11,668 nucleotides of DNA from DASZZX01 sp036260415 (GTDB lineage: Bacteria > Actinomycetota > Nitriliruptoria > Nitriliruptorales > JAHWKO01), in assembly GCA_036260415.1 (NCBI GenBank), contig DASZZX010000361.1, forward strand, positions 1-11,668, in the 5' to 3' direction. The stretch's first letter is position 1; every line of letters begins with the position of its first letter. This document shows positions 9,371-11,668 of the stretch, piece by piece. The notes under the pieces were generated by a model, which saw nothing but the letters and a program-made list of their open reading frames with translations, did no database searches and had not been told where the DNA came from. A program made the translations under genes and the position numbers.

Positions 9371-9880
9371 TCAGCGTCGTTGCGGAACGTCGAGCCTTCT
9401 TTCCGGAACCGCTCTGTCCTGAGCACGACCCAGGAGCAGTCCGCGGCGCGCGAGGGAGACCCAGCGCTGGTGCCCGATGACAAGGTGGTCGAGCACCTCG
9501 ATGCCGACGATCTCGCCGGCCTCGTTGAGCCGTCTGGTGACCAGCTCGTCATCACGGGAGGGTTCAGCGTCGCCGGAGGAGTGGTTGTGGGCGATCACGA
9601 TCGCGGAGGCACCGCGCAACAGGGCATCGCGGAAGACCTCCCTGGGCGAGATGAAGGTGTGATCGACCGAGCCGATCGAGACAGTGGTCGTGGCGAGCAG
9701 GCGGTGCTTGGTGTCGAGGTTGAGGGTGACGCAGTGTTCGCGATTGAGATCCTGGAGCAAGGGGAGAAGGATCTCGGCCGCCGCCTCCGGACTGGCGACT
9801 TCGGGTCGACCGCACGGGGCACCAGGCCGGTAGATGCGAGCCCGCTCGCCGGCGCAGTGGGGACACAGGCCGCTACCCAT
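9371..9880 (-). CDS. RadC-like JAB/JAMM-domain protein
   Basis: The RadC/JAB fold is clear. Numbering from the ATG at 9878-9880 (170 aa): HCVTLNLDTKHRLL near 49-62, the VSIGSVDHTFISPREVFRDA segment, then the JAMM metal site HNHSSGDAEPSRDD, and the family end GIEVLDHLVIGHQRWVSL. The usual motif is HxHPSGD; here the Pro is Ser, a one-base change. Near the start is CPHC followed by a later Cys in RPGAPCGRP, possibly a small metal knuckle. It lacks the HhH domain of full RadC, as many short accessory-region members do. The ATG has no ribosome site; it overlaps the stop of the 63-codon frame upstream (ATGGGTAG), so translation would rely on coupling or the gene is frameshifted. The last 20 residues after RRGLL extend beyond the usual RadC end. 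The function of this family is unsettled despite the DNA-repair name. Confidence 0.8.
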   Translation of the reverse strand: MGSGLCPHCAGERARIYRPGAPCGRPEVASPEAAAEILLPLLQDLNREHCVTLNLDTKHRLLATTTVSIGSVDHTFISPREVFRDALLRGASAIVIAHNHSSGDAEPSRDDELVTRRLNEAGEIVGIEVLDHLVIGHQRWVSLARRGLLLGRAQDRAVPERRLDVPQRR

Positions 9881-10064
9881 CACGGGGCCGCACGTTCGGG
9901 GAGCTTGCCGGGCGTGGGCGACCGTTCGGGCTGGGTGGAGCCAGCTGCGTCCAGTTTCGGGCTTCGAGGTACCGGCGGAGCAGCTCACCAAGGGGCTCAG
10001 GGTCGCACGACGGCTCGCCCGGTTCCGTTGGGTGCGGGTGGTAGCCGCCGCGTTCCTCGGTCAT
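9873..10064 (-). pseudogene. Probable N-terminal piece of the JAB protein gene, in another frame (63 codons)
   Basis: An ATG at 10062-10064 with an excellent AAGGAGGG five bases upstream opens a 63-codon frame. Its middle reads like a structured N-terminus (PLGELLRRYLEARNWTQLAP) before turning Pro/Arg-rich. It ends in TAG overlapping the ATG of the JAB frame. The strong ribosome site here and the absence of one for the JAB frame suggest one original gene split by a one-base insertion (or two-base loss), probably between about 9900 and 9960. The alternative is a genuine two-gene coupled pair. I favour the frameshift because the adjacent toxin-antitoxin genes are also broken. Confidence 0.55.
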
Positions 10065-10086
10065 GAGATCCCTCCTTCCCGCCCCG

Positions 10087-10103
10087 GACGGGCTGCGCCC
10101 GTC
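10087..10103. other. Hairpin in the leader of the JAB gene
   Basis: GACGGGC and GCCCGTC pair perfectly around a 3-base loop, ten bases before the AAGGAGGG ribosome site on the minus strand. It may influence translation of the 63-codon frame, or end transcription coming from the toxin remnant. There is no T-run. Confidence 0.35.
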
Positions 10104-10233
10104 GGTCGGGAAGGGAGTTGTCCCGAGCCAGCCCGGATCGTGACGGCTATGCGCTGCCCGCACGCCAACGATGGCTGCTTCCCAGCCGGATTCGCGGGGT
10201 AGCCGGCAAGGTGCTCGCGAGTCCCCGGTGGTG

Positions 10234-10755
10234 TTACAGGTCGAGCGAGGCGAGCTCTGGCATCGGTCACCTTCACCTCCTCGCAGACGTCTGCGGCGTC
10301 CCTGCCCGCGCTGCTGAGCGGCGCGCTTGAAGTACTCCACGCGTCAGTGGGGGGAGACTCACGTAGGCCGCAAGTGGAAGATCTGGGTCTGTCGGGTGGA
10401 AGCGCTTGACCATCCCGGGGGAGGTCAAGCAGCAACGCTCCGGTGGCGCGGAGCATGTCGTCGCCGACGCCCCCGATGGCCACGATGGCCACGATGGCCA
10501 CGATGGTCAGCTTGGTGCGCAGGATCCCGGCGAGCTCTTTGGGTTGCGCAGCATCTTGTAGTTGGCGGTGACCGGCGCCGGCCAACCCGCGCGGGGAGGA
10601 TCAGGATCAGCTAGCGGTAACCAGGTCGGGCAGCCTCGGATCGATGCTTCTGACCGGGACGAGGCCGATGTCCGGTAGGAACCGGTCCACGACCTTGAGG
10701 ATCGGTGTGGGAAGTTGTGGCCGAGAGCAAGACGCAGCGGCCGCTGGTCTGCCAC
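10234..10755 (-). pseudogene. Decayed PIN-like toxin gene (VapC45-type)
   Basis: No single frame codes for a protein, but pieces from three frames join in order into one. A GTG at 10753-10755 opens RPLRLALGHNFP. After a lost base near 10703-10713 comes TPILKVVDRFLPDIGLVPVR...IDPRLPDL. A scrambled stretch (about 10560-10625) is followed by VTANYKMLRNP. A lost base at 10535-10545 gives KELAGILRTKLT, then a VAI expansion and GDDMLRATGALLLDLP. A lost base at 10329-10339 gives EYFKRAAQQRGQ. A gained base at 10298-10304 gives DAADVCEEVKVTDA. A gained base at 10252-10261 gives ELASLDL and TAA at 10234-10236. The order and wording match, from memory, the PIN-like toxins encoded right after DUF433 antitoxins. 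As it stands it cannot make the full protein. Confidence 0.75.
10475..10508. repeat. 9-bp tandem repeat inside the toxin remnant
   Basis: GATGGCCAC occurs in three full copies plus a partial fourth (GATGGTC). On the toxin strand it encodes repeated Val-Ala-Ile within TKLTIVAIVAIVAIGGVGDD. Intact relatives, as I recall them, have a single such tripeptide followed by EGVG, so this is an in-frame slippage expansion of two or so units in a gene no longer under selection. Confidence 0.85.
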
Positions 10756-10764
10756 CGGACGGCC

Positions 10765-11453
10765 TCACGCGGCCAGCGGCGCATTGCTGGCGAGCTGCTC
10801 CTCGAGGTCGATGGCCTAGACGACGGCGGCTCGGTCGACATCCGGATACAGCTCGCCGATCGGTTCGTCGGGGTAGCCCCGGCGATGCAGCGCAGCGATC
10901 GAGGCGGTCGCGATCCGGGTCTGCGCGACGTGCGGTTCGCCGGACAGCTTGCCGGGAACGATGCGCAGGCGCGGCCGTGGACGAGCGAGGTCGGGGCCGC
11001 GTCCGTCCCCGATTCTCGAACACGCCGAGCAGATCCAGACGGTCCCCGCCCACGAGCAGCTGTCGGGCGGTGTCCTCGATGGTGTCGAGCACACGCACGT
11101 AGAGACGCGTCCGGTTCGATCGACGAGCAGCGGGCTGCCGCTCTGTTCGTCGGCAGCCGGGACCCACACGTCAAGGCCAGCCTCCTCCAGGCGGCGCAGG
11201 GCACGGCGGATCTCGTTCGTCGGGCTGGCGGCAACCGCCCCGGCATCGTCGTACTTGGGGTGGCGCAGCCAGTAGACGATCCGCGCCGCCATCAGGTCCG
11301 CGTACGACCACAGCTTCCGACGGACCTGCGAGACCGACCGCACCACCCCGCCCTTAGGTGCCCAGTCGTATACCGTGGACAACGGCACGCCGGACAGTGC
11401 AGCGGCACGCCGCCCTTCGTAGCTGCCGTCGAAAACATGCAGCAGGGCGACAT
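10765..11453 (-). pseudogene. Decayed DUF433 antitoxin gene (VapB45-type)
   Basis: An N-terminal HTH-like part (SYEGRRAAALSGVPLSTVYDW, then KLWSYADLMAARIVYWLRHP and EIRRALRRLEEAG) leads to SPLLVDRTGRV. The frame then shifts at the AGAGA of 11101-11105 (two extra bases) into YVRVLDTIEDTARQLLVGGD and RLDLLGVFEN. It shifts back at 11007-11014 (one extra base) into the C-terminal DUF433 repressor/antitoxin domain: RIVPGKLSGEPHVAQTRIAT, SIAALHRRGYPDEPIGELYP, DVDRAAVV. An amber TAG at 10816-10818 interrupts it, probably from GAG, and the same frame continues AIDLEEQLASNAPLAA to TGA at 10765-10767. The total of about 229 codons is normal for VapB45-like proteins. The likely ATG is 11451-11453, one frame off the next codons, so a further small deletion there is possible. 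The toxin GTG follows after nine bases. Confidence 0.8.
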
Positions 11454-11460
11454 CGGGCCT

Positions 11461-11668
11461 CGTCGGCGACGGGGGTGACGGCCCACCAGCCGCGAATGTA
11501 GGGCTCGGCGCCATCGGGTTGCCGGAGACCACGAGGTCGACACCGACTATCGGCGACGTGCTGGTCCTGCCGGCGGCTGCACGTGGGCGTTTTCCGGTCC
11601 GGTGACCACGGCCACGCGGTCGCTATCGAGGGTGGTCCAGGCAACGCGGCGGGCTTCGGTGACGGTGC
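11461..11668 (-). pseudogene. Possible gene fragments at the right edge
   Basis: Two protein-like stretches lie in different minus-strand frames: TVTEARRVAWTTLDSDRVAV followed by VTGPENAHVQPPAG from the right edge down to a stop near 11550, and EPYIRGWWAVTPVADEAR at about 11454-11508. Their order and composition suggest one short gene broken by a frameshift and running off the window. I do not recognise the family. It could belong to the same decaying module as the antitoxin, whose start it abuts. Confidence 0.3.

Noticed and set aside
9117..9480. Plus-strand ORFs of about 100 codons between the tRNA and the JAB gene
   Set aside because: No family motif or good ribosome site, and they overlap the JAB gene end in antisense.
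10234..10263. A 9-codon ORF (MPELASLDL) with a GGAGG upstream, resembling a leader peptide or peptide precursor
   Set aside because: It is the C-terminal end of the toxin remnant; the GGAGG is part of the codons for EEVKV, and one extra A joins the two frames.
10282..10295. 14-bp perfect palindrome CGCAGACGTCTGCG, possible operator
   Set aside because: It lies inside the toxin coding remnant (codons around DAADVCEE), so no promoter role is needed to explain it.

Overview
The window is very GC-rich and tightly packed, with many GTG starts, stop/start overlaps, a homodimeric-type pyruvate dehydrogenase E1 and a tRNA-Ser with encoded CCA. This fits a high-GC Actinomycetota, possibly a deep-branching lineage. 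That placement is inference; no rRNA or other decisive marker is present.

Bases 1-8970 hold intact housekeeping-type genes. On the plus strand: an FtsH-like AAA+ zinc metalloprotease cut by the left edge, then a PlsC-type acyltransferase. On the minus strand, read right to left: a DUF3096-type mini membrane protein, a roughly 7-TM protein, a UbiA-family prenyltransferase overlapping it by 4 bp, a 72-aa acidic protein, aceE, and a 101-aa protein 3 bp after aceE. The last of these overlaps the end of plsC convergently. tadA diverges from the DUF3096-type gene and is followed by tRNA-Ser(CGA). The UbiA enzyme, its membrane partner and PlsC point to membrane-lipid or prenyl-lipid work; aceE supplies acetyl-CoA.

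Bases 8970-11668, downstream of the tRNA, are different. About 400 bases hold no recognisable gene. A RadC-like JAB/JAMM-domain protein follows, whose likely N-terminus lies in another frame. After that comes a decayed toxin-antitoxin pair. I could stitch it together from three reading frames: a DUF433 antitoxin of VapB45 type, followed by its PIN-like (VapC45-type) toxin. The pair carries at least eight frame breaks, one in-frame amber codon and a 9-bp tandem expansion. More fragmentary coding signal runs to the right edge. A damaged accessory module next to a tRNA gene looks like the remains of a genomic island, but no integrase and no second att copy are visible.

I see no convincing new intact biological system. 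The most informative observations are the multi-frame reconstruction of the toxin-antitoxin remnant, the split JAB gene, and the two insertions inside the AAA module of the FtsH-like protease.
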